The translations under genes and the position numbers were made by a program. The notes under the pieces were generated by a model, which was not told the DNA's origin, did not search any database, and saw only the letters and a list, made by a program, of their open reading frames with translations. 52,692 bases of DNA from Comamonadaceae bacterium (GTDB lineage Bacteria; Pseudomonadota; Gammaproteobacteria; Burkholderiales; Burkholderiaceae_C), in assembly GCA_947451385.1 (NCBI GenBank), contig CANFYZ010000013.1, positions 1 to 52,692 of the forward strand. Direction: 5' to 3'. Shown one piece after another: positions 36,546 to 46,360 of this stretch; within the stretch, counting starts at the first letter, position 1, and every line of letters starts with the position of its first letter.

Positions 36546-37394
36546 GTGCCCACCGTGCCCACAGTGCCGCCCGAGATCCCGCAGACATCCTCTCCACCGC
36601 CCAAGCCGCGTGTCTGGGTCACCCGCGCGGCGGCCGATGCGGGCCCTTGGCTCCAAGGACTGAACCATTTGGGGCTAGAGCCGCAGTCCCTGCCTTTGAT
36701 GGCCTTGGGACCCGCGGCAGATGTGTCGGCCGTGCAATCGGCCTGGACGCAGTTGGCGCAGTACCACGCGGTGATGTTTGTCAGTGCCAATGCGGTGCGT
36801 TATTTCTTTCAAGCCCGCCCCGTGACCAGCCCGTTGTGGGGTTCTGCGCGGGCCTGGGTCACTGGTTCAGGCAGCCGCGCCGCCTTGTGGGCGGCGGGTG
36901 TGCCTGCCGATGCCGTGGATGCGCCCGCCCCCGATGCCCCGCAATGGGACTCAGAAGCTTTGTGGGCGGTGATCGCGCACCAGGTTCAGCCGGGGCGGCG
37001 GGTGTTGATCGTGCGCGGCGCGGACGCACAAGGCCAGGTGGCTGGCCGCGACTGGTTGCGTACGCAATTGCAAGAAGCCGGTGTGCAGGTGGCGCAAGTG
37101 GCGGCCTATCAACGCCTGGTGCCCGCACTCAGCGCTGCGCAACGCGAGGCCGCAGCGCTGGCAGCGAGCGATGGCTCGGTCTGGTTGTTCAGCAACTCTG
37201 AGGCCATTGCCCACCTGACGGCGGCACTGCCGCAGCAAGACTGGTCACAGGCTTTGGCTGTGGCCACGCACCCGCGCATTGCGGCCCAGGCCCAGGCCGC
37301 GGGCTGGGGTTGTGTGGCCATTTCGCAACCGGCGATTTCCAGCGTGGCGTCCTCTATAAAATCCTTGCATGAATTCAGAACACCCCGCGTCTAA
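36546..37394 (+). CDS. hemD: Uroporphyrinogen-III synthase
   Basis: Cyclises hydroxymethylbilane with inversion of ring D. The 282-residue protein is weakly conserved, as usual for HemD, but has PRVWVTRAAADAGPWLQGL, AVMFVSANAVRYFFQA, RVLIVRGADAQGQVAGRDWL and WLFSNSEAIAHL in family order. It begins at a GTG with a Pro/Thr-rich lead of about 20 residues. It overlaps the HemX-like gene by 26 bases, suggesting translational coupling. Position after hemC confirms the call. Confidence 0.92.
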   Translation: MPTVPTVPPEIPQTSSPPPKPRVWVTRAAADAGPWLQGLNHLGLEPQSLPLMALGPAADVSAVQSAWTQLAQYHAVMFVSANAVRYFFQARPVTSPLWGSARAWVTGSGSRAALWAAGVPADAVDAPAPDAPQWDSEALWAVIAHQVQPGRRVLIVRGADAQGQVAGRDWLRTQLQEAGVQVAQVAAYQRLVPALSAAQREAAALAASDGSVWLFSNSEAIAHLTAALPQQDWSQALAVATHPRIAAQAQAAGWGCVAISQPAISSVASSIKSLHEFRTPRV

Positions 37395-38394
37395 GCATTC
37401 ACCTGGCTCCTCGGCGTCTTCCTGGCGTTGGGCTGTCATCGTGCCCAGCCTGTTGGCCGTGGCCGCGCTGGCAGGCAGTGCCATGCTGTGGGAGAAACTC
37501 TCGCGCATCCAAAGCCAGTTGGCGCGCCAAAGCGCCGATGCGGGGCAACAATCCTTAGAAGCCAAAGCCTGGGCCAAACAAGCCCAAGACACCGTGAAAG
37601 ACAGCGCCGCGCGCGTCGGCTTGCTGGAGTCGCGCTTGGGCGAAGTGGCCTTGCAACGCGGGCAGTTGGACGAGTTGATGCAAAGCCTGTCGCGCTCGCG
37701 CGATGAGAATTTGGTGGTCGACATTGAAGCGTCTTTGCGCATGGCCCAGCAACAATCCCAGTTGACCGGCAGTGTGGAGCCCTTGCTGGCCGCACTCAAG
37801 TCCGCGCAGCAACGCGTGCAGCGGGTCGGTCAATCGCGCTTGATGGCGGTGCAGCGGGCGATTGAAAAGGACCTGGAGCAGGTCAAGGCGGCACAGGTGA
37901 CCGATGTCCCTGGCCTGCTGATCAAACTCGATGAGCTGGTGGCCTTGGTTGACGAGTTGCCTTTGGCCAACCAGGCGGTGACGACTTCCGCCTTGCAAAC
38001 CGGTCCTGTGGTTCCAGCCTCAGCGCGCCCTGAATGGTGGCAAGTGGGACTGTCGCGCTTTGCCCAAGAGATTCGCGGTTTGCTGCGCGTCAGCCGCATT
38101 GATGCGCCCGAGGCGGCCTTGTTGTCACCTGACCAAAGTTTTTTCTTGCGTGAAAACTTGAAGCTCAAGCTGCTGAATGCCCGCATGGGTTTGTTGGCAC
38201 GGCAAAGCGAGTCTTTGCAGTCGGATCTGACGGCTTGCGCAGCCTTGATGCGCAAGTATTTCGATACCAACTCACGCAAGACGCAGCAGGCCCTGCAGTT
38301 GATGGAGCAGTCCAAATCCCAATTGCGCAAAGGCGAGCCCCCGCGTCTGGACAGCACCCTGTCTGCCTTGGCCACTGCGGCTGCAGGAAGGTAA
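37369..38394 (+). CDS. hemX: HemX-like membrane-anchored protein
   Basis: A 341-residue protein with one N-terminal membrane helix (WAVIVPSLLAVAALAGSAM, about residues 21-40). A long heptad-rich coiled coil follows, with LARQSADAGQQSLEAKAWAK and RVGLLESRLGEVALQRGQL. Often annotated as uroporphyrinogen-III C-methyltransferase, but it contains no methyltransferase motifs. It likely acts as a membrane scaffold in heme synthesis, an inference from constant linkage to hemD and hemY. Its start overlaps hemD by 26 bases; hemY follows after four bases. Confidence 0.88.
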   Translation: MNSEHPASKHSPGSSASSWRWAVIVPSLLAVAALAGSAMLWEKLSRIQSQLARQSADAGQQSLEAKAWAKQAQDTVKDSAARVGLLESRLGEVALQRGQLDELMQSLSRSRDENLVVDIEASLRMAQQQSQLTGSVEPLLAALKSAQQRVQRVGQSRLMAVQRAIEKDLEQVKAAQVTDVPGLLIKLDELVALVDELPLANQAVTTSALQTGPVVPASARPEWWQVGLSRFAQEIRGLLRVSRIDAPEAALLSPDQSFFLRENLKLKLLNARMGLLARQSESLQSDLTACAALMRKYFDTNSRKTQQALQLMEQSKSQLRKGEPPRLDSTLSALATAAAGR

Positions 38395-38398
38395 TCCC

Positions 38399-39685
38399 AT
38401 GCGCATTGCTTTGTGGCTGATCAGTTTATTTGCCGTGGCGGTGGCTGGCGCTTTGTGGGCAGGCAGCAATACCGGGACAGTGACCGTGTTCTGGCCGCCT
38501 TACCGGGTCGATGTGTCCCTGAATTTGGTGCTCTTGGTGCTGGTCTTGGTGCTGGTCGTGGCGCATTTTGCGCAACGCGCGTTGTCGGCCATGCTGGCTT
38601 TGCCGCCGCAAGCTAAACGCTGGCGTTTGCTGCAAAAAGAGCGTGCGGCCTACGGTGCCTTGTTGGATGCCAGTGCGAACTTCATGGCCGGGCGATTCTT
38701 GCGCGCGCGCAAGGCGGCCGAGTTGGTGATCGAGCGTGAAAATGCATTGGCCTTGGCCGGAAGCTCTTTGGTGCATGCCCCGTCATTGAAGGCCCTGGCC
38801 CATGTGATGGTGGCTGAAGCAGCGCATGCTTTGCAAGATAAAAACACCCGGCAAACGCACCTGCAAAGCGCTTTGCAGGAGGCGGAACAGGCCACGGCGA
38901 GTGTGCGTCAAACCCTCAAAGAGGGCAGCTTGCTGCGAGCCGCGCGTTGGTCGCTGGACGACCGTGATGCCCAGGCCAGCTTGCAGTGGCTGGATCAACT
39001 GCCGCAAGGTGTCGCCCGCCGCACCGCGGCCATGCGATTGCGTCTGAAAGCATCCCGCCTGGCGGACCAACCGGCGCAAGCGCTGGAGACCGCGTTGCTG
39101 TTGGCCAAGCACCGTGCATTTTCTCCGGCGGCGGCGCAAAGCATCGTGCGCGGTCTGGTCTCGGATTTGTTGGCGCACACCCATGAGACGGACCATCTGC
39201 AAAGCGTTTGGCAAAGTCTGGGCGCGGAGCAACGGCAGATGCCTGAGTTGGCAGGGCAAGCGGCCCAACGCTGGTTGAATTTGAAGGGAGATGCGTCCGT
39301 CGCCCGCTCTTGGTTACTGCCAATTTGGGACCGGTTTTTGAAGTCGCCGTCGTCCTTGTCCGCGTCACAAAAGATGCAATTGGTCCGTGTGTTGGACCAA
39401 AGCCTGGGCCAAGGGGAGGCACCCGCCGAACGCGAGTGGTTGGCGCGCATTGAGTCGGCCCAATTGGCTCAGCCCCAAGACGCTGCGCTGTTGTACTTGG
39501 CCGGTATGGCGTGCATGAAGCGCCAACTCTGGGGCAAGGCACAGGCGTTGCTGAGCCAGGCCACCAAGCAATTGGACGATGCCGGCCTGCGGCGCCAAGC
39601 TTGGTCGGCGTTGGCTCTGTTGGCGGAGCAACGCGATGATGCCGCGGCCGCGACCTTGGCTTGGAAGCGCGCCGCCACCGCCTGA
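38399..39685 (+). CDS. hemY: HemY-type heme biosynthesis membrane protein
   Basis: A 428-residue protein with two membrane helices near the N-terminus (IALWLISLFAVAVAGALWAG and VSLNLVLLVLVLVLVVAHFA). The HemY N-terminal domain segment RFLRARKAAELVIERENALAL follows, then a TPR-like helical repeat region. This is the proteobacterial HemY, unrelated to the Bacillus protoporphyrinogen oxidase of the same name. It is the last gene of hemC-hemD-hemX-hemY, ending 65 bases before a strong terminator. Confidence 0.92.
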   Translation: MRIALWLISLFAVAVAGALWAGSNTGTVTVFWPPYRVDVSLNLVLLVLVLVLVVAHFAQRALSAMLALPPQAKRWRLLQKERAAYGALLDASANFMAGRFLRARKAAELVIERENALALAGSSLVHAPSLKALAHVMVAEAAHALQDKNTRQTHLQSALQEAEQATASVRQTLKEGSLLRAARWSLDDRDAQASLQWLDQLPQGVARRTAAMRLRLKASRLADQPAQALETALLLAKHRAFSPAAAQSIVRGLVSDLLAHTHETDHLQSVWQSLGAEQRQMPELAGQAAQRWLNLKGDASVARSWLLPIWDRFLKSPSSLSASQKMQLVRVLDQSLGQGEAPAEREWLARIESAQLAQPQDAALLYLAGMACMKRQLWGKAQALLSQATKQLDDAGLRRQAWSALALLAEQRDDAAAATLAWKRAATA

Positions 39686-39749
39686 ACGCAGCGCCTTCAC
39701 ATCGTGCTTTCGGGCGCTTTCGGGTACTTTCCTGGTATGGACAAGATGA

Positions 39750-39777
39750 AAAAAAGCCGGACAAGTCCGGCTTTTTT
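39750..39777. terminator. Bidirectional intrinsic terminator between hemY and rne
   Basis: A perfect stem pairs aaaaaagccggac (39750-39762) with gtccggctttttt (39765-39777) around a two-base loop. The GC-rich core is flanked by A and T runs, so it can terminate both hemY (plus) and rne (minus). It lies in the 107-base convergent gap. Confidence 0.92.
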
Positions 39778-39792
39778 CAGAGCGAAACCTGC

Positions 39793-42708
39793 TCAGAACG
39801 GCAGCTTCATGTCGCTCAAATCCTTGCGGGTTTCAACCAGAATGAGCGGACCCTCGTCTGACACCACCAAGGGCGGGCGTTCACGCGGCACATGCACTGG
39901 CTGGGGTTCTGCCGCAATGGCGGCTTGGACCAAAGCGATTTTTTCAGGATCGGAATTGACCCATTGCAAACCGGAGCGGGTGGCCACTTCGATCAATTCC
40001 GCCACCGGCAAGGCGAAGGCTTGCACCCTGGGCAGAGCCGATTCGGGCGCAGCCATGGGCTGGGGCGAGGGCGCAACTGTCACGGCCGCGGGCATGATGT
40101 CCACAGGGGCTGGGGCCACAGGTGCTGGGGCCTCGGCCTGCGCGGCCGCTGGAGCCGCGCTGGTCGTCGCACGGTCAAAGTAGGAGCGAGGGGCCGCTTC
40201 AGTGGCCGCAGTGCTTGCCGGGGCAGGGTCTGCTGACACGTTGCCCGCCGCGTCCGGGGTCTCCGCAGTCGCTTCATTGGGCACCTCGGTGCGTGCCTCA
40301 GTTTGACGTTCACGACGGTCCCGGCCATAACGGTCACGCGAGCGGCGTTCACGCCGTTCAGGTGTCACGCCATCTGCGCTCACGGCTTGGCCTGCGTCGT
40401 TGCTTGCCTCGGCCACGTGGCCTTCGGCCGTGGGGTTGACTTCGCCTTCTGGGCGTGGTGTTTCGGTTTGACGGCGTTCGCCGCGTTCACGACGTCCCTC
40501 ACCGCGGCCCTCACCGCGACCTTCACCGCGTTCTCGGCGACCTTCTGAGCGCTCGCCTCTGGGCGCGCGCTCGTTAGTAGCGTTCTCGGCCACCTCCGTA
40601 CCGACCGCTTGGCCGGCAGCGCCTTGTGCAGGCAGCGATTCACGGCGCTCACGCGGTGCACGTTCTGGACGGTCGCCCTCGCGTTCACCTTGACGCTCGT
40701 TGCGTTCATTTCGGCGACCTTCGCGCGGTGCGCGCGGTTCACGGGCTTCGCTGGCGCTGCCGTCTGGGCGCTCGTTGCGCTCACCAGAACGTTCACCAGA
40801 ACGCTCGCCACGGCGGTTACCGCCTCGGCGGCCATCCCGGCCTTCGCGGCGTTCGCCACTTCGACCTTCGCTGCGGCTTTCAGCGTTTCGGCCTTCGCCA
40901 GCCTCACCGCGACCGCGACGGTCTTCACGCTTTTCTTCTTTGGCAGGCGCCGCCACCGGGGCGGGCGCAGGTTCTGCGCCAAACAGGTTTTTCAGCCAAC
41001 CGAAGAAACCGCCGGATGCGGGTGGCGTGACCGGTGCGGGAGTCGGGGCTTTGGCCACGGGCGCGGCTTTGGGCGCTTCGACCTTGACCGGCGCCATCGG
41101 CGCGGGTGCGTCAGGCAACACGCCTTTGATGACCGGAGTTTGTTTGTTGGTCGGCTCTTGAGAGCGGCGGGTCACGGTCGTGGCGTCTTCCATGACTTCG
41201 GCCATGGCGTAGCTGGCCTCGATGTGGTCCAGGCGAGGATCGTCGTGCTTCAAACGCTCGAGTTTGTAGTGCGGCGTTTCCATCGACTTGTTAGGCACCA
41301 ACAACACGTTGATGCGCTGTTGCAGTTCGATTTTGGCAATTTCGGAGCGCTTTTCGTTCAACAAGAAAGAAGCCACTTCCACAGGCACTTGCGCGTACAC
41401 GGCGGCGCTGTTGTCCTTCATGGACTCTTCTTGGATGATGCGCAAAATCTGCAAAGCCGAGCTCTCGGTATCGCGGATGTGGCCGGAGCCACCGCAACGA
41501 GGGCAGGGGATGGAGGAGCCTTCGGACAAGGCGGGCTTCAAGCGCTGGCGGCTCATTTCCATCAGGCCGAATTTGCTGATGGTGCCAAACTGCACGCGGG
41601 CGCGATCTTGGCGCAAGGCGTCGCGCAAACGGTTTTCCACTTCGCGGCGGTTCTTGGCCTCTTCCATGTCGATGAAGTCGATCACGATCAGGCCACCCAA
41701 GTCGCGCAGACGCATCTGGCGTGCCACTTCGTCCGCGGCTTCCAGGTTGGTCCGAGTGGCGGTTTCTTCGATGTCGCCACCTTTGATGGCGCGGGCCGAG
41801 TTCACGTCCACTGACACCAGCGCTTCGGTGTGGTCGATCACGATGGCCCCGCCCGAGGGCAGTTGCACGGTGCGGGCGTAGGCCGACTCGATCTGGTGCT
41901 CGATCTGGAAGCGGCTGAACAGCGGCGCGTCGTCACGGTAGCGTTTCACCCGGGGCGCAAACTCAGGCATCACGTGGCTCATGAACTGCTGAGCTTGTTC
42001 GTAGATGTCATCGGTGTCGATCAGGATGTCGCCGATGTCGTTGTTGAAATAATCACGAATCGCGCGGATCACCAAAGAAGACTCTTGGTAAATCAGGAAA
42101 GCGCCTTTACTGCCTTTTGTGGCGCCATCGATGGCGCTCCACAACTTGAGCAGGTAGTTCAAGTCCCACTGCAACTCGGGCGCCGAGCGGCCAATGCCCG
42201 CCGTACGCGCAATGATGGACATGCCCTTGGGGTATTCCAACTGGTCCATGGCTTCTTTGAGCTCGGCCCGGTCGTCACCCTCGATGCGGCGACTGACGCC
42301 ACCGCCACGGGGGTTGTTGGGCATCAGCACCACATAACGACCCGCCAGACTGATGAACGTGGTCAGGGCGGCGCCCTTGTTGCCCCGTTCTTCTTTTTCG
42401 ACCTGGACCAGCAGTTCTTGGCCTTCGCGGATCACATCGTTGATGCGCGCCTGGCTGACCGAGACCCCCTCGGCAAAGTACTGGCGTGAGATTTCTTTGA
42501 ACGGCAAAAAGCCGTGGCGGTCTTCGCCGTAGTCCACAAAGCAGGCTTCCAGCGAGGGTTCGACCCGGGTGACCACGGCTTTGTAAATATTGCCTTTACG
42601 CTGCTCGCGGCCTTCAATTTCGATTTCGTAGTCGAGGAGTTTTTGTCCGTCGACGATGGCCAAGCGGCGTTCTTCAGCCTGCGTAGCGTTGATGAGCATC
42701 CGTTTCAT
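39793..42708 (-). CDS. rne: Ribonuclease E
   Basis: Essential endoribonuclease that starts mRNA decay and processes stable RNAs. The 971-residue protein has an S1 domain (about 35-125), catalytic Asp301 ([10 protein letters not shown]) and Asp344 (VIDFIDMEE), and the zinc-link Cys402-x2-Cys405 (CPRCGGSGH). From about residue 540 the protein is disordered: Ala/Pro-rich segments, then Arg/Glu/Gly-rich repeats such as [17 protein letters not shown], then an Ala/Pro-rich part. It ends in a conserved-looking tail [21 protein letters not shown] lies eight bases before the ATG. A long upstream region may carry an autoregulatory leader. Confidence 0.96.
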   Translation of the reverse strand: MKRMLINATQAEERRLAIVDGQKLLDYEIEIEGREQRKGNIYKAVVTRVEPSLEACFVDYGEDRHGFLPFKEISRQYFAEGVSVSQARINDVIREGQELLVQVEKEERGNKGAALTTFISLAGRYVVLMPNNPRGGGVSRRIEGDDRAELKEAMDQLEYPKGMSIIARTAGIGRSAPELQWDLNYLLKLWSAIDGATKGSKGAFLIYQESSLVIRAIRDYFNNDIGDILIDTDDIYEQAQQFMSHVMPEFAPRVKRYRDDAPLFSRFQIEHQIESAYARTVQLPSGGAIVIDHTEALVSVDVNSARAIKGGDIEETATRTNLEAADEVARQMRLRDLGGLIVIDFIDMEEAKNRREVENRLRDALRQDRARVQFGTISKFGLMEMSRQRLKPALSEGSSIPCPRCGGSGHIRDTESSALQILRIIQEESMKDNSAAVYAQVPVEVASFLLNEKRSEIAKIELQQRINVLLVPNKSMETPHYKLERLKHDDPRLDHIEASYAMAEVMEDATTVTRRSQEPTNKQTPVIKGVLPDAPAPMAPVKVEAPKAAPVAKAPTPAPVTPPASGGFFGWLKNLFGAEPAPAPVAAPAKEEKREDRRGRGEAGEGRNAESRSEGRSGERREGRDGRRGGNRRGERSGERSGERNERPDGSASEAREPRAPREGRRNERNERQGEREGDRPERAPRERRESLPAQGAAGQAVGTEVAENATNERAPRGERSEGRRERGEGRGEGRGEGRRERGERRQTETPRPEGEVNPTAEGHVAEASNDAGQAVSADGVTPERRERRSRDRYGRDRRERQTEARTEVPNEATAETPDAAGNVSADPAPASTAATEAAPRSYFDRATTSAAPAAAQAEAPAPVAPAPVDIMPAAVTVAPSPQPMAAPESALPRVQAFALPVAELIEVATRSGLQWVNSDPEKIALVQAAIAAEPQPVHVPRERPPLVVSDEGPLILVETRKDLSDMKLPF

Positions 42709-43274
42709 GATGCAGTCCTTCTTCTAGATGCAGCGCTTGCACAGGGCTTGTGGCCTGCGCGTGGCACTGACTTGTCACCGGCCCACAAAGGGCACACGAT
42801 GCCGGAGAAGACGCTTGAAACGAATGGAATTGCCGAAGTGTCCGCGGTTCAACTGCGCATCGGCACAGGAACAGGGGAGAGGGCGCGTGAATGAGGCGAG
42901 GGGATGGGGGTGCTGAATCGCCGCTCGAGCAAAGAGGGTATCTTCACTGTCCGGGGTCGGGTCATGGGCGTGCACAGGCCGGGGGGCTCTAAGAGCCACT
43001 GCAGCCAAGTCATCCAAGTTCCCATCAGCAACAACATTTCGCTTCGTTCCATTCACCAGCCCAGGGCTGGTGAATACAGGTATTCCGTATCGGGGTTTCA
43101 GAGCGTCTGCCCATCCTCATTCCAGATTGACCACTGTTTGCGTTGGCCTTGCAGTCTGTCAAAAAAGGAGAAGGTGGCATCGACCTTCCAGCGCCGACGG
43201 GGTGGTGTGTGGACTAAACTCCTGGTTGACGGAATTCATTTCCATTCAAATCAACCACTTACGGCCAAACGCTG
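42709..43274. other. 566-base non-coding region between rne and rluC
   Basis: This is the only gene-free stretch over 300 bases. No open frame in it looks like a protein family; the short frames are unsupported. On the minus strand a TTGACA box (43162-43157) could serve rne but its -10 partner is weak. If used, rne would have a leader of roughly 400 bases containing the 25-bp palindrome at 43051-43075. Near rluC there is GGTTGA/TCAACC (43224-43229 and 43251-43256). RNase E autoregulates through its 5' leader in enterobacteria, so a comparable leader is plausible here. Confidence 0.55.
43051..43075. repeat. Perfect 25-bp palindrome in the rne/rluC gap
   Basis: attcaccagccc pairs perfectly with gggctggtgaat around a single central base. 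As RNA it would form a stable hairpin with a tiny loop, in the expected 5' leader of rne. No T run follows on either strand, so it is not a standard terminator; it may be an RNase E sensing hairpin or a protein-binding site. Confidence 0.75.
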
Positions 43275-44279
43275 GTGAAACACATTATAGGGGGCAACCC
43301 AGCCCCCGTCTCTTTGGCAGTGAAATGGCTCACCGTGGACGAGGAGTCGGCCGGGCAGCGCCTGGACAATTTCCTGATCCGCCACCTCAAGGGCGTCCCC
43401 AAAACACATGTGTACCGCATCATCCGCAGCGGTGAGGTGCGGGTGAACAAGGGCCGGGCCTCGGCCGACAGCCGGGTCGCCACCGGCGATGTGGTGCGTC
43501 TGCCACCCGTGCGCCTGTCTGACAAGGTGGCGGCCAAAGAGGCCCGCCCCGCCCCCGGGCGCGAGTTTCCGGTGCTGCTCGAAGACGAGGCCTTGTTGGC
43601 GCTGAACAAACCGGCCGGCGTGGCGGTGCACGGCGGCTCGGGGGTCAGTTTTGGCGTGATCGAGCAACTGCGGCAAGCTCGCCCCCAGGCCAAGTTGCTG
43701 GAATTGGTGCACCGTCTGGACCGCGACACCAGTGGCATCTTGCTGGTGGCCAAAAAGCGCAGCGCCCTGAAGCACCTGCAAGCGCAATTCCGCGAACGCG
43801 AAACGGGCAAAACCTATTTGGCTTTGGTGCAAGGCGAATGGCCCGCGCGCCTCAAAGTGATCGATTTGCCGTTGCACAAATACCTGTTGCCTGGCCAAGA
43901 CGGCTCCGAAGGCGAGCGCCGGGTGCGGGTGACGACCCCGGAGGACCCCGATGGCATGCGTTCCATCACCTTGGTCAAGGTGGCCGAGCGCCTGCAGGGC
44001 TGCACCTTGCTGGAGGTCACCATCAAAACCGGGCGCACCCACCAGATTCGGGTGCATCTGGCGTCGCAAGGGCACCCGATCGCAGGTGACGATAAATACG
44101 GCGATTTCGAGTGGAACAAACAACTGCAAAAGCAAGGCCACAAGCGCATGTTTTTGCATGCTTGGCGTTTACAGTTCAATCATCCTGTGTCTGGTGAACG
44201 CATCGCGTTGAACGCCGAATTACCGACCGAACTGCAACTACTTAAAGACCATGCCCGCTTCCAGACCCCGTCAATTTGA
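43275..44279 (+). CDS. rluC: 23S rRNA pseudouridine synthase RluC
   Basis: A 334-residue enzyme that makes pseudouridines at 955, 2504 and 2580 of 23S rRNA (E. coli numbering). An S4 RNA-binding domain (QRLDNFLIRHLKGVPKTHVY, about 28-75) precedes the catalytic domain, with Asp149 in VHRLDRDTSG and the RTHQIRVHLAS motif. Translation begins at a GTG (43275). It is first in a run with the HAD phosphatase, Rieske and S49 genes, overlapping the HAD gene by 29 bases. Confidence 0.93.
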   Translation: MKHIIGGNPAPVSLAVKWLTVDEESAGQRLDNFLIRHLKGVPKTHVYRIIRSGEVRVNKGRASADSRVATGDVVRLPPVRLSDKVAAKEARPAPGREFPVLLEDEALLALNKPAGVAVHGGSGVSFGVIEQLRQARPQAKLLELVHRLDRDTSGILLVAKKRSALKHLQAQFRERETGKTYLALVQGEWPARLKVIDLPLHKYLLPGQDGSEGERRVRVTTPEDPDGMRSITLVKVAERLQGCTLLEVTIKTGRTHQIRVHLASQGHPIAGDDKYGDFEWNKQLQKQGHKRMFLHAWRLQFNHPVSGERIALNAELPTELQLLKDHARFQTPSI

Positions 44280-44919
44280 TCTGATTGCCTTCGATTGGGA
44301 CGGCACCCTGTTCGACTCCACCGCCATCATCACCGAGTGCATTCAGCGGGCGGTGGTGGATGTCGGCGGGCAAGAGCCCAGTCGCGAAGCCGCGTCTTAT
44401 GTGATCGGCATGGCGCTGGCGCAAGCGCTGGCCCATGCCGCGCCCGACGTGTCGCCCGACAAATACCCCGAGTTGGGGCAGCGCTACCGCCACCACTACC
44501 TGAAACACCAGGACGACATCAGCCTGTTTGAGGGGGTCTTGCCCATGCTGGCCGCACTCAAAGCGCGCCATCACTGGCTCGCCGTGGCCACCGGCAAAAG
44601 CCGTCGCGGCTTGAACGATGCCCTGCAAGATGTGGCATTGCAAGGTGTCTTTGACGGCTCGCGCACTGCCGATGAAACCGCTGGCAAACCCAGCCCACTG
44701 ATGCTGCACGAATTGATGCGCGAGTTTGGGGTGGCGCCCGAGCGCACCTTGATGATCGGCGACACCACGCACGATTTGCAAATGGCCTTGAATGCCGGTT
44801 GCCCCAGCATTGGCGTGAGTTACGGGGCGCACGAACCCGATGCGTTTCACGCGCTGAAGTCCCTGGCGGTGGTGCATTCGGTGGCCGAACTGAGCCAATG
44901 GCTGCAACAACACGCCTGA
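44251..44919 (+). CDS. HAD-family hydrolase, phosphoglycolate-phosphatase-like
   Basis: A 222-residue phosphatase. The nucleophile pair Asp15-Trp-Asp17 lies in IAFDWDGTLFDST; motif II is LAVATGKSRRGLNDAL; motifs III-IV are AGKPSPLML and TLMIGDTTHDLQMALNAG. The cap domain is the small helical (Gph/PGP) type. It overlaps rluC by 29 bases and is followed ten bases later by the Rieske gene. Linkage to rluC in proteobacteria is common, but the natural substrate is not known. Confidence 0.9.
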   Translation: MPASRPRQFDLIAFDWDGTLFDSTAIITECIQRAVVDVGGQEPSREAASYVIGMALAQALAHAAPDVSPDKYPELGQRYRHHYLKHQDDISLFEGVLPMLAALKARHHWLAVATGKSRRGLNDALQDVALQGVFDGSRTADETAGKPSPLMLHELMREFGVAPERTLMIGDTTHDLQMALNAGCPSIGVSYGAHEPDAFHALKSLAVVHSVAELSQWLQQHA

Positions 44920-44929
44920 AGGAGAGGGC

Positions 44930-45295
44930 ATGAGCGAACGGATTCCTTTGTGCAACAGCGCCGATTTGAAAGACAGCGGACTGGCCGTGCCCTTCGATGT
45001 GGTGTACGCCGGACAAACCTGCCGCGCGTTTGCGGTGCGCCATGAAGGGCAGGTGCAGGCCTATCTGAACCGCTGCACGCATGTGGCCATGGAATTGGAT
45101 TTCCAGCCGGACCGCTTTTTTGACACCACCGGGCAATGGCTGATCTGCGCCACGCACGGTGCCACTTACCACCCTGCCACGGGCGAATGCGCCGGTGGTC
45201 CCTGCCGCGGTGGCCTGGTGAAAATCACCTTGTCAGAGCAAGGTGGCGTGGTTCACTGGCATACTGAATACAACTTGAAACCCTTTGAATTTTGA
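44930..45295 (+). CDS. Rieske [2Fe-2S] ferredoxin-like protein
   Basis: A 121-residue soluble Rieske protein. Cluster ligands are Cys49-x-His51 (NRCTHVAME) and Cys73-x2-His76 (ICATHGATY). A 21-residue spacer separates the pairs. No membrane helix or signal is present, so it is a cytoplasmic electron carrier or redox sensor. It lies between the HAD phosphatase and S49 peptidase genes in a compact operon. No oxygenase partner is nearby. Confidence 0.9.
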   Translation: MSERIPLCNSADLKDSGLAVPFDVVYAGQTCRAFAVRHEGQVQAYLNRCTHVAMELDFQPDRFFDTTGQWLICATHGATYHPATGECAGGPCRGGLVKITLSEQGGVVHWHTEYNLKPFEF

Positions 45296-45296
45296 A

Positions 45297-46319
45297 ATGA
45301 ACGAGCCTCACTCAGACCCTGTGGACCCCTTGGCGTCGACGGCCGCGCAAGCTGCCGCATCTTCGCCAACAGAACCTGTGGCGGCGGCGGTGCCTCAGTC
45401 GAGTGATCGCCAAATTTTGGAGAAATTGGTTTTTTCTAATTTGCAAGAAGCCCGCGCCGCGCGGCGCTGGAACATCGGTTTGCGCTTGGCCTGGTTGCTG
45501 TTTGCGGTCGCTGCATTTTGGCTGGTGCGCAACGACAATGCGCCGGCCAACAACCCCACTTCGGCCCACACGGCCACCGTCGAAATCAAGGGCGAGATCG
45601 CTTCCGGCGCCGATGCGAGTGCCGAGAACATCGTCTTGGCCATGCGCAGTGCGCTGGAAGATTCGGGCTCGAAAGCCTTGGTGCTGGTGATCAATTCACC
45701 CGGCGGCAGCCCGGTGCAGGCCGGCATCATCAACGATGAAATCCATCGCTTGAAAACGGTGTACAACAAGCCCATTTACGCCGTGGTGGAAGAGTCTTGC
45801 GCCTCGGCGGCTTACTACATCGCCGCTGCGACCGACAAGATTTATGTCGACAAAGCCAGCATCGTCGGCAGCATTGGTGTGCTGATGGATGGGTTCGGAT
45901 TCACCGGCCTGATGGACAAAATGGGGGTGGAGCGTCGCTTGATGACCGCGGGCGAAAACAAGGGCTTCTTGGACCCCTTCAGCCCACAAACCGAGGCGCA
46001 GCGTAAGCATGCGCAATCGATGTTGAACCAGATCCATGCGCAGTTCATTGAGGCGGTGAAAAAAGGCCGAGGCGAGCGTTTGAAAGAAACCCCTGAAATG
46101 TTCAGTGGCTTGTTCTGGAGCGGGCAACAGGCGGTCGAACTGGGCCTGGCCGATGGCATGGGCAGCCTGGACATGGTGGCGCGTGAGGTGGTCAAGGCCG
46201 AGGACATCACCGATTACACCCGCCGCGAAAATGTGGCGGAGCGCTTGGCCAAACGCTTTGGCGCGGCCATGGGGGCGAGCGTCTGGCAGGCCATGCGCGC
46301 CTCGGTCACGCTGCGCTGA
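45297..46319 (+). CDS. S49-family signal peptide peptidase (SppA-like)
   Basis: A 340-residue membrane-anchored serine protease. An acidic, Ala/Pro-rich N-terminal stretch precedes one membrane helix (GLRLAWLLFAVAAFWLV, about 60-76). The protease domain has LVLVINSPGGSPVQAG, the nucleophile serine in SCASAAYYIAAA, and the catalytic lysine in DKASIVGSIGVLM. It degrades leftover signal peptides in the inner membrane. The ATG at 45297 follows the Rieske stop by one base; a TTG at 45285 is less likely. The short, single-domain form is typical outside enterobacteria. Confidence 0.92.
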   Translation: MNEPHSDPVDPLASTAAQAAASSPTEPVAAAVPQSSDRQILEKLVFSNLQEARAARRWNIGLRLAWLLFAVAAFWLVRNDNAPANNPTSAHTATVEIKGEIASGADASAENIVLAMRSALEDSGSKALVLVINSPGGSPVQAGIINDEIHRLKTVYNKPIYAVVEESCASAAYYIAAATDKIYVDKASIVGSIGVLMDGFGFTGLMDKMGVERRLMTAGENKGFLDPFSPQTEAQRKHAQSMLNQIHAQFIEAVKKGRGERLKETPEMFSGLFWSGQQAVELGLADGMGSLDMVAREVVKAEDITDYTRRENVAERLAKRFGAAMGASVWQAMRASVTLR

Positions 46320-46360
46320 CCTGAGATTGCGCTGGCGCCGTTGCGCCCCTTGCGGGTCGC

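Noticed and set aside
42904-43435. Small open frames in the rne/rluC gap
   Set aside because: No ribosome sites or family similarity were seen, and they run into rluC in another frame.
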